Under the pieces are notes generated by a model. The model worked only from the letters and a program-made list of their open reading frames with translations, searched no databases and was not told the DNA's origin. A stretch of 64,000 bases of DNA from Olleya sediminilitoris (GTDB lineage: Bacteria; Bacteroidota; Bacteroidia; Flavobacteriales; Flavobacteriaceae): positions 62,001 through 126,000 of the forward strand of contig NZ_JAEMEF010000008.1 of NCBI RefSeq assembly GCF_016785945.1, read 5' to 3'. Of the stretch, positions 1 through 8,095 are shown in pieces (within the stretch, counting starts at the first letter, position 1; each line of letters starts with the position of its first letter). Position numbers and translations under genes: made by a program.

Positions 1-211
1 ACATAAAACCAATTGCATAAGCTCTTCCTCCTGAAATTACACGACCTTCACCAGGTGTAGAAAATTGATAAATAATATTAGCTGCTACTAAAAAAGCTAC
101 AGCAAAAAACAAATAGTGTGTCCAGCTAGCTTTAAATACTGTTTTAATGGCTTGATAGCCATAAACAGTAAAAACAACATATATAATTGCAAGTATAATA
201 AAACGCGTCAT
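1..211 (-). CDS. N-terminal part of a membrane protein, probable metallophosphoesterase (cut by window edge)
   Basis: An ATG on the minus strand at 211 opens a frame that runs without a stop off the left edge (about 70 residues visible). It begins MTRFIILAIIYVVFTVYGYQ, a hydrophobic first segment, followed by QAIKTVFK and a second hydrophobic segment (HYLFFAVAFLVAANIIY). The start and the QA(I/L)KT motif after the first helix resemble the membrane leader of Bacteroidota YkuE-like metallophosphoesterases, but no catalytic motif lies inside the window, so the assignment rests on resemblance of the leader only. It is divergent from the sugar transporter at 386. Confidence 0.5.
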   Translation of the reverse strand, partial: MTRFIILAIIYVVFTVYGYQAIKTVFKASWTHYLFFAVAFLVAANIIYQFSTPGEGRVISGGRAYAIGFM

Positions 212-354
212 AGTCTAATTTATATACAAAATTAACTATTACAAAATTTAAAAATCTTATTATATTGTTAAACGTTAAATTATTAAAATCAGATTTATTG
301 AGTCACTTTACTATGTAAATGAGTAACAAGTATTATTAACCAAAACAGATTTAT

Positions 355-368
355 GTCTATATTTAGAC
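355..368. promoter_or_regulatory. Small inverted repeat upstream of the sugar transporter
   Basis: GTCTA-TATT-TAGAC is a perfect 5-bp dyad ending 17 nt before the ATG at 386. It could be an operator for the transporter gene. There is no second copy nearby and no regulator gene adjoining, so this is a weak call. Confidence 0.25.
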
Positions 369-385
369 AAATAAAAATTAACTAA

Positions 386-2050
386 ATGAACAACCAAAAC
401 AACAAATCGGCTTTAGCCACTTTAGTCACTGTCTTCTTTTTTTGGGGATTTATAGCTGCTTCAAACGGAGTTTTTATTCCGTTTTCAAAAACTTATTTTA
501 ATATAGATCAATTCCAATCTCAATTAGTAGACTTTGCTTTTTATGGTGCTTACTACATAGGAGCTTTATTGTTGTTTGTGATTTCAAGCTCAATTAAAAA
601 AGACATTTTAAATGCTTGGGGTTATAAAAAAGGAATTATTTACGGACTATTACTATCTGCAGTTGGTGCATTTGTTATGTATCCAGCAACTGCAGGAGCA
701 GAACAAGGACAAACTAGTGTGTTTTATTTTGTACTAATTGCTTTATTTATTGTTGGATTAGGATTTTCGTTACAACAAACCTCAGCAAATCCTTTTGTAA
801 TTGCCTTAGGTGATCCAAAAACGGGTTCTCACAGATTAAATTTAGCTGGTGGTATTAATTCTTTTGGAACCATGATTGGACCTATTGTTGTAGCTTTTAT
901 CATTTTTGGATCTGCACCAATATCTGGAGAAGAATTAACAGACATGATTAAAAACAATCAAATTAAATTAACCACTGTACAAGCATTGTACCTTGGTGTT
1001 GGAGTATTGTTTTTAGTTGCTGCTGCATTATTTCATTTTTCAAAAAAATTACCAGCACTACAATCCGAAACCGCTTTTGAACCAGCTAACAAAGCAAAAA
1101 ACTTACTGATATTTTTAACATTAATAATTATTGGCTGTTTTGGTTATATTTTTAGTACTTACACAGGAAATCAAACCGCATCAACAACCACAGAAAACAT
1201 CAGATTAACTTTATTAATTGTCGCATTAATTGCAGTTATTGGTTGCTTATTATTTGCTTACTCAAGATCAGCAAAACAACCTGAAGGTTGGGGAGCAATG
1301 AAATACCCTCAGTTAGTATTAGGGATGCTAGCTATTTTTACTTATGTTGGCGTAGAAGTAACTGTTGGTAGTAATTTAGGCGAATTATTAAAACAGTCTA
1401 TTAACGGAAGTAATCTTAACACCTTGGGCTTACCAACTTTAAACGATGCTCAAATAGCACCTTTTGTATCGCTTTATTGGGGAGGATTAATGGTTGGTCG
1501 TTGGGTTGGATCTATAACTGTTTTTAATCCCAGTAAAGGATTAAAAAAATGGCTTCTAATTATTGTACCTTATATTGCGTTTGGTGTAATATTGTTAGTC
1601 AATTTTGGTAAATACTCAATCTATCAAATCTTATTTTTTGCCATTTGTATTGCTATACAGATTGGAGGTTTCTTTTTAGCAAAAGACAACCCTGTAAAAA
1701 CTCTAAAAATATTTAGCCTTTTTGGTGTTTTAGCCATTATAATTGGTTTAGTAAGCACAGGTAATGTTGCGCTATTTGCATTTTTATCTGGTGGTTTATT
1801 TTGTTCAATAATGTGGCCTTGTATATTTACACTAAGTATTGCTGGATTAAAAAAGTACACCTCACAAGGATCCGCCTTTTTAATCATGATGATTTTAGGA
1901 GGCGCAATCATACCACCTTTACAAGGTAAATTAGCAGATGTATTTGGTATACAACAGTCGTATATTGTTGCAGTTTTATGTTTTGTTTATCTTTTGTTTT
2001 TTGCTTTTAGAGCCAAAACCGTTTTGGACAAACAAGGTGTAACTTATTAA
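386..2050 (+). CDS. Sugar MFS transporter, FucP/GluP (glucose/galactose) family
   Basis: Inner-membrane sugar:proton symporter of the major facilitator superfamily. The start [17 protein letters not shown] matches the first helix of FucP/NagP/GluP-type transporters of Bacteroidota. Later family features are [19 protein letters not shown] (helix 4, about residues 123-142), [12 protein letters not shown], and [12 protein letters not shown] in the second half. At 554 residues it is longer than the usual 400-440. The extra length is mainly additional hydrophobic segments in the middle (about 235-290) and around 390-430. The ATG at 386 is the first in frame and directly precedes the first helix. 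The substrate (glucose, galactose, fucose or N-acetylglucosamine) cannot be decided from sequence. It stands alone, upstream of a signalling cluster. Confidence 0.85.
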   Translation: MNNQNNKSALATLVTVFFFWGFIAASNGVFIPFSKTYFNIDQFQSQLVDFAFYGAYYIGALLLFVISSSIKKDILNAWGYKKGIIYGLLLSAVGAFVMYPATAGAEQGQTSVFYFVLIALFIVGLGFSLQQTSANPFVIALGDPKTGSHRLNLAGGINSFGTMIGPIVVAFIIFGSAPISGEELTDMIKNNQIKLTTVQALYLGVGVLFLVAAALFHFSKKLPALQSETAFEPANKAKNLLIFLTLIIIGCFGYIFSTYTGNQTASTTTENIRLTLLIVALIAVIGCLLFAYSRSAKQPEGWGAMKYPQLVLGMLAIFTYVGVEVTVGSNLGELLKQSINGSNLNTLGLPTLNDAQIAPFVSLYWGGLMVGRWVGSITVFNPSKGLKKWLLIIVPYIAFGVILLVNFGKYSIYQILFFAICIAIQIGGFFLAKDNPVKTLKIFSLFGVLAIIIGLVSTGNVALFAFLSGGLFCSIMWPCIFTLSIAGLKKYTSQGSAFLIMMILGGAIIPPLQGKLADVFGIQQSYIVAVLCFVYLLFFAFRAKTVLDKQGVTY

Positions 2051-2178
2051 AGTGATTCTGTTTTTTTAGGTCATTTAACCCTATAAAATAGGTTCAATAG
2101 TTTTCAAAGTACCACAATCCATTTGTTTCTTTGCAAAACAAATTAACAATCAACCACTTATATTAAAAAAAACAAATT

Positions 2179-2844
2179 ATGATTTCAACCATTTTATTAG
2201 TTATTACAATTATTGCTTTTGGTTTTTATGTTTATAAAAACCCACCAAATCGTAGGACAACATTAAGCAGTACGCCTTCAAACCCTGGATCAAGCATAAA
2301 CAGCAAAATATGCATGGATTATTCTGATGAAAATATGAACACATTAGAAATGGACTTAATTAGAGATATGGTTGATGGCTATAAGAACAATCAACTAGTT
2401 CATATAAATGCAGCTGAAAAATTTAGCGACGCGCATTCTATATGGTTTGATTTAGAGACACTAAAGAAATTTATTTACCACATTGAATATCAAACAATAA
2501 ATACTGACAATAAAATAGACCCACAAAATTTAGGGCTGCGTATCTATTATTCACGCTATCCAGATGAGTTACCAGGTGCCTATAACAATCTAAAAGATGT
2601 GCCAACAAACTTTGCAAAACATCATACACTTGTTGCTATACCAACCTATAGAAGAAAAGAAACATCTGCCAACATAGACTTCAACCCTTTAGACATCAAC
2701 ACCTTTGGAGAAGGCATACCTTCAAACTATACTGGACCAATTCCATCTTTACCTTTGACAAAATCTTCTCAAAACCAATTAACTGGAGCTCAAAATCATG
2801 GAAATTTGATACCTCCTGCTGATGGATCAGGTGAAGGATTTTAA
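2179..2844 (+). CDS. Hypothetical protein with one N-terminal membrane segment
   Basis: A 221-residue protein of unknown function. Residues 1-18 form a single hydrophobic helix, so the protein is probably anchored in the inner membrane. The soluble part holds DLIRDMVDGYKNNQ, a segment around SIWFDLETLKKFIYHIE, and GLRIYYSRYPDE, which recurs in unannotated proteins of this group. The C-terminus is rich in Pro, Gly, Asn and Ser and probably disordered. The gap to the next gene is only 2 nt, and a membrane protein, histidine kinase and response regulator follow, so this is likely the first gene of a signalling operon. A sensory or accessory role is inferred from context only. Confidence 0.7.
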   Translation: MISTILLVITIIAFGFYVYKNPPNRRTTLSSTPSNPGSSINSKICMDYSDENMNTLEMDLIRDMVDGYKNNQLVHINAAEKFSDAHSIWFDLETLKKFIYHIEYQTINTDNKIDPQNLGLRIYYSRYPDELPGAYNNLKDVPTNFAKHHTLVAIPTYRRKETSANIDFNPLDINTFGEGIPSNYTGPIPSLPLTKSSQNQLTGAQNHGNLIPPADGSGEGF

Positions 2845-2846
2845 TT

Positions 2847-3503
2847 ATGTACCAATATTACCCAAATCTAGATAACGCATTACAATGGATAGAATGCCTC
2901 TCTGCTATAGTTGCTGCATTTTATTTACCAAAATTAAAACATACTTATTGGAAATGGTTTGCTATCTATTTGATTTTCATTTGTGCTCAAGAACTTTTTG
3001 TTGAGTACTTATTACAACATATCAATTTCTTGAGAAAACAAGATTATTATGCGTTTTTTGGAATCCCAATTCAATATTTATTTTTTTATTGGCTATATGC
3101 TCTAAAATCTTTAAAAAACAAAAAGTTATTTATTTTTTCTTCATCTATATACTTATTAAGCTTAATACCTTTTGAAATATATGAGCAAAAAATAAAAACT
3201 ATATCAACCATAAACCTAACTGTAGGAAGTGTATTTATTATAATATTAGTCGTACTAGAATTTATTAAGCAAATTAAAAATGATGATATCTTAAAGTTTA
3301 AAGAAAACAAAATGTTTTATATAAATACAGGTATGATTCTTTTCTATGTTGGTACTTATCCATTTTCTGCTTTTTATGATGAATTATTAAAAAAACCAAA
3401 TATTAGTATCTGGAATATGTATTATCTATATTTCCTGATTTCCAATTGCATAATGTATCTATTATTTATAGCTTCGTTTATATGGGGGAAACACAAATCA
3501 TAA
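2847..3503 (+). CDS. Polytopic membrane protein of unknown function (signalling operon)
   Basis: A 218-residue protein with about six to seven hydrophobic segments spread over its whole length (for example near residues 14-26, 37-55, 72-86, 94-108, 123-138, 157-172 and 192-212). No enzymatic motif is visible. It lies 2 nt after the preceding gene, and its last 22 nt overlap the start of the histidine kinase at 3482. This tight coupling suggests it acts as the membrane sensor or partner of the kinase, which has no sensor domain of its own. The function is inferred from position. Confidence 0.75.
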   Translation: MYQYYPNLDNALQWIECLSAIVAAFYLPKLKHTYWKWFAIYLIFICAQELFVEYLLQHINFLRKQDYYAFFGIPIQYLFFYWLYALKSLKNKKLFIFSSSIYLLSLIPFEIYEQKIKTISTINLTVGSVFIIILVVLEFIKQIKNDDILKFKENKMFYINTGMILFYVGTYPFSAFYDELLKKPNISIWNMYYLYFLISNCIMYLLFIASFIWGKHKS

Positions 3504-4261
3504 TTACCTTAATTTTATTCAATATCATTTTTCTAGCATTTATCGCTGGAATACTCATTTTTATTCGGGAATATCGAATAAAAAAGAAAACTCATTTAAA
3601 ACAAATAGAAACTATTGACGAGACTCACAAACAAGAGCTTCTAGAAACTCAAGTCGAAATACAAATGCAAACCATGCAGTATATTGGACGGGAAATACAC
3701 GACAATATTGGTCAAAAACTAACACTTGCTAGCTTGTACACTCAACAATTAGCTTTTGAAAATAAAGCCCCTCAGGTTAATAAATGTATTGAAAACATTG
3801 GAGGCATTATAAATGAATCACTCTCTGAATTAAGAAGGCTATCCAAATCTTTAACTGACAATTCAATTGAAATCCATTCAATTTCTGAATTAATAGAGAA
3901 TGAATGCGAAAAAATTAACGCATTAAAAAAATGTGTGGTTCACTTCACAAAAGATTCAAAAACTAAAATTGAATCTTATCAAATTAAAAGTATTATATTT
4001 AGAATAACTCAAGAGTTTTTACAGAATAGTATCAAGCATGCTAATTGTGAAAACATCTTTGTTTTATTAAAAAATACTGACAATACATTGGTTTTAATTC
4101 TAAAAGACGACGGAAAAGGTTTTAATACAAATGCATTAAATTCCGAAGGGATTGGGTTAAAAAACATAAAAAAGAGAACCGAACTAATAGGTGGTCAATA
4201 TAAGCTAGAAAGCCTGGATCAAAAAGGAACAACATTAACCATAGAAATTCCTATCAAATGA
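3482..4261 (+). CDS. Sensor histidine kinase, NarX/LiaS-like (HisKA_3 type)
   Basis: Two-component kinase of 259 residues. One membrane helix (about residues 5-28) is followed by a coiled-coil-like linker. The dimerisation/phosphoacceptor box is IGREIHDNIGQKL, with the phosphorylated His near residue 73. The HATPase domain shows an N box (QEFLQNSIKHA), a G1 box (DDGKGFN) and a G2 box (GIGLKNIKKR). The ATG at 3446 would add 12 residues that lie entirely within the upstream gene, whereas the ATG at 3482 directly precedes the membrane helix and is preferred. Its stop overlaps the response regulator start by 4 nt (ATGA), a typical kinase-regulator pair. It lacks a periplasmic sensor domain, so signal input probably comes from the two membrane proteins upstream. 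Confidence 0.88.
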   Translation: MGETQIIITLILFNIIFLAFIAGILIFIREYRIKKKTHLKQIETIDETHKQELLETQVEIQMQTMQYIGREIHDNIGQKLTLASLYTQQLAFENKAPQVNKCIENIGGIINESLSELRRLSKSLTDNSIEIHSISELIENECEKINALKKCVVHFTKDSKTKIESYQIKSIIFRITQEFLQNSIKHANCENIFVLLKNTDNTLVLILKDDGKGFNTNALNSEGIGLKNIKKRTELIGGQYKLESLDQKGTTLTIEIPIK

Positions 4262-4902
4262 AACGTAGTATTGTAATTATAGACGACCATGTTTTAATAG
4301 CAAATGCATTAAGCGGTATAATATCTAATTTTAATCAATTTGAAGTTTTATATGTTTGTGAAAATGGTCAAGATTTTCAGGATAAATTAAAAGAAAAGCA
4401 TCCTGTACCAGATTTGGTGCTATTAGATATTAGCATGCCTATTATGGATGGTTTTGAAACTGCAAAATGGCTTAAAACAACACATCCAAATGTATTAATA
4501 ATGGCATTAAGCATGCAAGATGATGATGATAGCCTTATTAAAATGATTAAAAATGGAGCTAAAGGGTATATGCTAAAAAATGTACATCCTACAGAGCTTG
4601 AAATAGCCCTAAATACAATTGCCAATAAAGGACATTACTTTCCTGAATGGGCAGCAAGTAAAATTTTTACAAGCATAAGTGACGATACTATTGATGCTAA
4701 ATTAAAGATTAAAATTTCTGATCGTGAAACCGAGTTTCTTAAGTACAGCATTACAGAAATGACTTACAAAGAGATTTCAGAAAAAATGTTTTGCAGTCCC
4801 AGAACAGTTGAAAATTATAGAGATAGTTTATTTGAAAAATTAGAACTTAAAACCAGAGTTGGGTTAGCTGTTTATGCACTTAAAAATGGGTATACGGAGT
4901 AA
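4258..4902 (+). CDS. Response regulator, NarL/LuxR family
   Basis: DNA-binding regulator of 214 residues, partner of the kinase that ends at 4261. The receiver domain (1-120) has acidic residues D9-D10, phosphoacceptor D57 in LVLLDISMP and the conserved Lys in GYMLKN. The C-terminal LuxR/GerE helix-turn-helix (about 150-212) contains ISDRETEFLK, YKEISEKMFCSPRTVENY and the KLELKTRVGL end of the recognition unit. Translation is probably coupled to the kinase through the ATGA overlap. Its targets are not known, and no obvious autoregulatory site is seen. Confidence 0.9.
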   Translation: MKRSIVIIDDHVLIANALSGIISNFNQFEVLYVCENGQDFQDKLKEKHPVPDLVLLDISMPIMDGFETAKWLKTTHPNVLIMALSMQDDDDSLIKMIKNGAKGYMLKNVHPTELEIALNTIANKGHYFPEWAASKIFTSISDDTIDAKLKIKISDRETEFLKYSITEMTYKEISEKMFCSPRTVENYRDSLFEKLELKTRVGLAVYALKNGYTE

Positions 4903-5037
4903 TCTATAAAATTCACAATTCTCAACAAAAACAATAGATTTTAATTAAACACTTTTACTGTTTGAATTAACACACGCTTAAATTAAAATATTAAAATTTA
5001 ATTCTAAACAACCCATATCAAAATTATTAGATAAAAA

Positions 5038-5063
5038 AAATACTCACCATTTGGTGAGTATTT
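5038..5063. terminator. Bidirectional intrinsic terminator
   Basis: AAATACTCACCA-TT-TGGTGAGTATTT is a perfect inverted repeat with A-rich and T-rich flanks on both sides. It sits between the end of the response regulator (4902) and the convergent end of the C10 peptidase (5094), so it can serve both. Confidence 0.8.
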
Positions 5064-5093
5064 AGTTTTTAAAAGATTAAGATTATCTCAACT

Positions 5094-6590
5094 TTAATTA
5101 GGTCCATTACAATCTTCTATATTTACATGTAATTGAGCACCTAAATCAACATTTGTACCAGCATTTAAAGTGACTGAATTCCCACCTATAAAAAAGACTT
5201 CAGATCCGCTATCTAATTGCACAGAAGTACCTATATCTGACACAGTCAAATCTATTAAAGCTTGCTCTACAACTACAGTATTATTAGCGTATGTTATAGC
5301 AGGTACTTGATAATAACTTGGTAAATCACAATTAGGTCTAATATTTGTAGCACAATTTTGAGAATTAGTATAAGATGTATTTTGGTAATTACCATTTGCA
5401 TCAGTGGTGAAAATATAGTAGAATCCGTCAGAGTTACCACCAAAACCTAAACTTGCATAAAAGTAATTATCACACTCATATCCTGTATACAAAAAACAAT
5501 GACCACCTCCATTATTAAAACCTGCTGCTAAAACAGGTCTTTCATTATCCAAAGAGTTTCTTAATCTACTTTTAAATAAAGCAGGAGAACTAGTCGTTAC
5601 AAAGTCTGTACTAGGATTCCATACATAATCAAAATGGTCTACTAAATCTTGAGCCCAATTAGCAGTACTTCCAAAAGTTCCTCCTGAATACCAGTTCATT
5701 CTAGCTGCCACTCCTAAATTAAAAGTTAAAAACCCAACTTCATTTCTTTCATTAGAGCACTCTTCTGTAAAGTGCAACCAATCGTTAGAAGAGCTGTTTC
5801 CATATCCATCAGCTGGACCTTGACGTTGTAAAGCATAAGGCATAAGATTATAATCAAAAGCTTGACTTGAAAAATCAGAACTAACCGTTTGTCCCACAGC
5901 ACTTCCAATAGCCATTGTATGGCTACCAGTACCAACTCCTACAAAAGGATGTCTAAAAAAAGCACAAATCTGACTTAATGCTGTCGGTACACATGTACCA
6001 CCAATACCATCATTAAAATCTAATGCATTTGGAGCTAAAGGAGATAATGGTGTAACGCAGTCATAAATATTAGTCCAACCAGCCCATCTTGAAGTTCCAT
6101 ACTGCTCCAATAATGATGGATATAAGGTACTTTGGCCAGTACAATCTGCAATACTATAAGTCGTTAAAAGTGTTTCCCATTGCTCGTTAGCTAATTCCAT
6201 TGCTGTATCTGTATCAAGATGAATAGTAATAGCCTCATTGTAAGCTTTCAAAAAGTGTTGCGCCCCTTCAATTCTTCTATCGCTATTAAAAAGTAATTTA
6301 TCATTATAAGCTAACACTGGAATAACCTTTTTAGTTGCAGGTACAATTGCAAAGCCCCCTTCTTTAAAATTAAGCACATATAGGCTTAATGATTTACCTA
6401 TTTCTATTTCAACATTTGTAAACGATGCTGATTGATCTACTGTTTTCTCATACCCTTTAGCATTCATCCATATTTCTGCAACCTTGTTAGCTACTTCAAA
6501 AGATATAAAGTCTGAGTTTTCACTTTGAGCAGATATTAAATGAGTTCCTAAAAAACAAAAAATGAATACATTAAAAATTTTAGTTTTCAT
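5094..6590 (-). CDS. Secreted peptidase C10 (streptopain-like) family protein
   Basis: A 498-residue exported cysteine peptidase. It has a signal peptide (1-21, ending ISAQ), a propeptide region (about 25-150; the segment IPVLAYNDK is typical of C10 prodomains) and a catalytic domain. The nucleophile is Cys200 in GGTCVPTALSQICAFFRHP and the His is His364 in NNGGGHCFLYTGY. The usual C10 NWGWGG segment after the His reads SLGFGGNSDG, so the Asn and Trp are replaced. After the peptidase domain, residues 430-498 form a short beta-rich tail (NSVTLNAGT, then ending IEDCNGPN), like the adhesive tails of flavobacterial secreted proteins, but it is not a canonical T9SS type A tail. It follows the S74-domain gene by 7 nt and is probably co-transcribed with it. 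Confidence 0.8.
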   Translation of the reverse strand: MKTKIFNVFIFCFLGTHLISAQSENSDFISFEVANKVAEIWMNAKGYEKTVDQSASFTNVEIEIGKSLSLYVLNFKEGGFAIVPATKKVIPVLAYNDKLLFNSDRRIEGAQHFLKAYNEAITIHLDTDTAMELANEQWETLLTTYSIADCTGQSTLYPSLLEQYGTSRWAGWTNIYDCVTPLSPLAPNALDFNDGIGGTCVPTALSQICAFFRHPFVGVGTGSHTMAIGSAVGQTVSSDFSSQAFDYNLMPYALQRQGPADGYGNSSSNDWLHFTEECSNERNEVGFLTFNLGVAARMNWYSGGTFGSTANWAQDLVDHFDYVWNPSTDFVTTSSPALFKSRLRNSLDNERPVLAAGFNNGGGHCFLYTGYECDNYFYASLGFGGNSDGFYYIFTTDANGNYQNTSYTNSQNCATNIRPNCDLPSYYQVPAITYANNTVVVEQALIDLTVSDIGTSVQLDSGSEVFFIGGNSVTLNAGTNVDLGAQLHVNIEDCNGPN

Positions 6591-6597
6591 ATTTATT

Positions 6598-7635
6598 TTA
6601 TTTAGAGATTACAAAACGTCTAGTTTTAAGTACCTTTCCTTCAACAATCATACTATACAGATATATTCCGTTTTGGAATTTTTCTGAAGACATTTCTAAA
6701 ACTTGATCCATTCCTGCTTTTAAGGCTATTGTTCTAAGCGCTTTTCCTTGTAAGTCACTAATCATTAAAACAGCTCTTCCATAAGATTCTGGTAACGAAT
6801 AATTAATTTTAGCTGAAGTAGAAAAAGGATTTGGTATGTTTTGAGACAAGCTAACACTTGTATTTTCTTCAATAAAACTATCACTACTCTGCTTTTCTAA
6901 TGTTTCTGTTAAAGCAGTTACCTGAGCCTCTAATGTTTTAATTTGTGATTGTTGTTCCTTCATGGCTTCAACCAATAAAGCTGTGATAGTATGATATTCT
7001 AAAGACTTATAGCCACTAGTTGTTGTATTAACAATTTCCGGTATTACAGCTTCAACTTCTTGAGCAATAAAACCTAATTGTTTACCCTTTGGAAGTCCTG
7101 CAGTAATATCAACACGTTCTTTCCCTGATTTTTTTGTCACACCTTTTTTCCAAGTAAAATTAACACCTTGTAACTTCAGGATTTTTTCTAAACTACCTTC
7201 TAATTTTGTTACATTTTCTTTCAAATTAATATCAGAAAAATAACCTCCACCTGCTAAACTTGAATACCCATAAACATCCAATGCTCCAGCAAGAGTGACT
7301 TTTCTAGTCGCTGCATCACTATGACTATACCCAGGAAATAAAATCATTTCATGCGCACCATTATCAACAATAATATGATTAATTCCACTAAGATTATTAG
7401 ATGTAAATCTTATCTGTCCACCCCAACCAGAATTGGTATTATTTAAATTCATAATTTCTAAACTACTTTTCAAACTTGTTGAACCGTTTACCGAAAGTTT
7501 TGTAGTAGCATACGGAAAAGATGAATTCCCTCCTCCTAAAATCGTGTTTCCATTTTGCAGCACTTGTAATTGCGCAGTCGCTGTTGTTACCATTGTTAAA
7601 CTTATTACAATGGTTAATATTTTTATCAGTCTCAT
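6598..7635 (-). CDS. T9SS-sorted protein with S74 intramolecular chaperone domain
   Basis: A 345-residue exported protein. The ATG at 7635 gives a clean signal peptide (MRLIKILTIVISL...TATAQ). An earlier in-frame ATG at 7746 would put 37 non-signal residues in front and is rejected. Residues about 24-130 are beta-rich. Next comes a peptidase S74 domain with the Ser-Lys dyad in SDINLKENVTKLE (S134, K139), the LGFIAQEVEAVIPEIV block and the helical tail ALLVEAMKEQQSQIKTLEAQ (coiled coil). The last 75 residues are a T9SS type A sorting domain (SQNIPNPFS ... LKTRRFVISK). S74 domains trimerise and self-cleave phage tail spikes and some bacterial surface proteins, but the T9SS tail shows this is a host surface protein. 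It is the first gene of a two-gene unit with the C10 peptidase. Confidence 0.85.
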   Translation of the reverse strand: MRLIKILTIVISLTMVTTATAQLQVLQNGNTILGGGNSSFPYATTKLSVNGSTSLKSSLEIMNLNNTNSGWGGQIRFTSNNLSGINHIIVDNGAHEMILFPGYSHSDAATRKVTLAGALDVYGYSSLAGGGYFSDINLKENVTKLEGSLEKILKLQGVNFTWKKGVTKKSGKERVDITAGLPKGKQLGFIAQEVEAVIPEIVNTTTSGYKSLEYHTITALLVEAMKEQQSQIKTLEAQVTALTETLEKQSSDSFIEENTSVSLSQNIPNPFSTSAKINYSLPESYGRAVLMISDLQGKALRTIALKAGMDQVLEMSSEKFQNGIYLYSMIVEGKVLKTRRFVISK

Positions 7636-8095
7636 AATTATTTGGTTTTTATTGTCTACTAAATTGTATAGTATTTGACATTTTTGTTTTTTAAAATTAT
7701 TGATTAACATGCATTTCGAAATACAATTCAAATGTCTAAAAATCAAACACTTTTAACCCAAGTGATTTACCGTAAATTATCAGAAGTTATAACCTTATTT
7801 GTTTAGGTTAATCAACTTAAAATCAGCCGAATAATACATTTAAACATTGCTTAATATTAATTTTTAAACATTAATATTGGCCAGTACTATTAATACGACT
7901 TGATTCTTTTAAAAAATTCTCAATCCTGAAGTTCTTTAATTTTTAAAGAAATTGTAATTTGCAATCGGATTGATTAACTATTAAAATCACCCTATTTTGT
8001 CTTCTCAAATACAGACCATTGCTAGCAATAACTATATAGCTTTGTGTAACTGTTACTGAATGGATAAACACTTATAATTTATACTCAAAACAATT
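7636..8095. other. 460-bp divergent intergenic region
   Basis: No convincing gene lies between the S74 protein (leftward) and polA (rightward). It holds a perfect AT-rich inverted repeat, AATATTAAT at 7853-7861 and ATTAATATT at 7870-7878, and a weaker TAACCT/AGGTTA dyad around 7791-7813. Promoters for both flanking genes must lie here. A candidate for polA is listed separately, and none is clear for the S74 gene. Confidence 0.6.
8019..8044 (+). promoter_or_regulatory. Candidate promoter for polA
   Basis: TAGCTTTG at 8037-8044 matches the Bacteroidota -7 consensus TAnnTTTG. A TTG at 8019-8021 lies 15 bp upstream, a little closer than the usual -33 spacing. This predicts a leader of about 45 nt. 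Confidence 0.35.

Noticed and set aside
2083-2101. Imperfect dyad AACCCTAT-AAA-ATAGGTT after the sugar transporter as a terminator
   Set aside because: The stem has a bulge and no T-run follows.
6598-7746. Phage tail-spike-like S74 domain as a sign of a prophage
   Set aside because: A signal peptide and a T9SS sorting tail frame the domain and no other phage gene is nearby, so it is a host surface protein.
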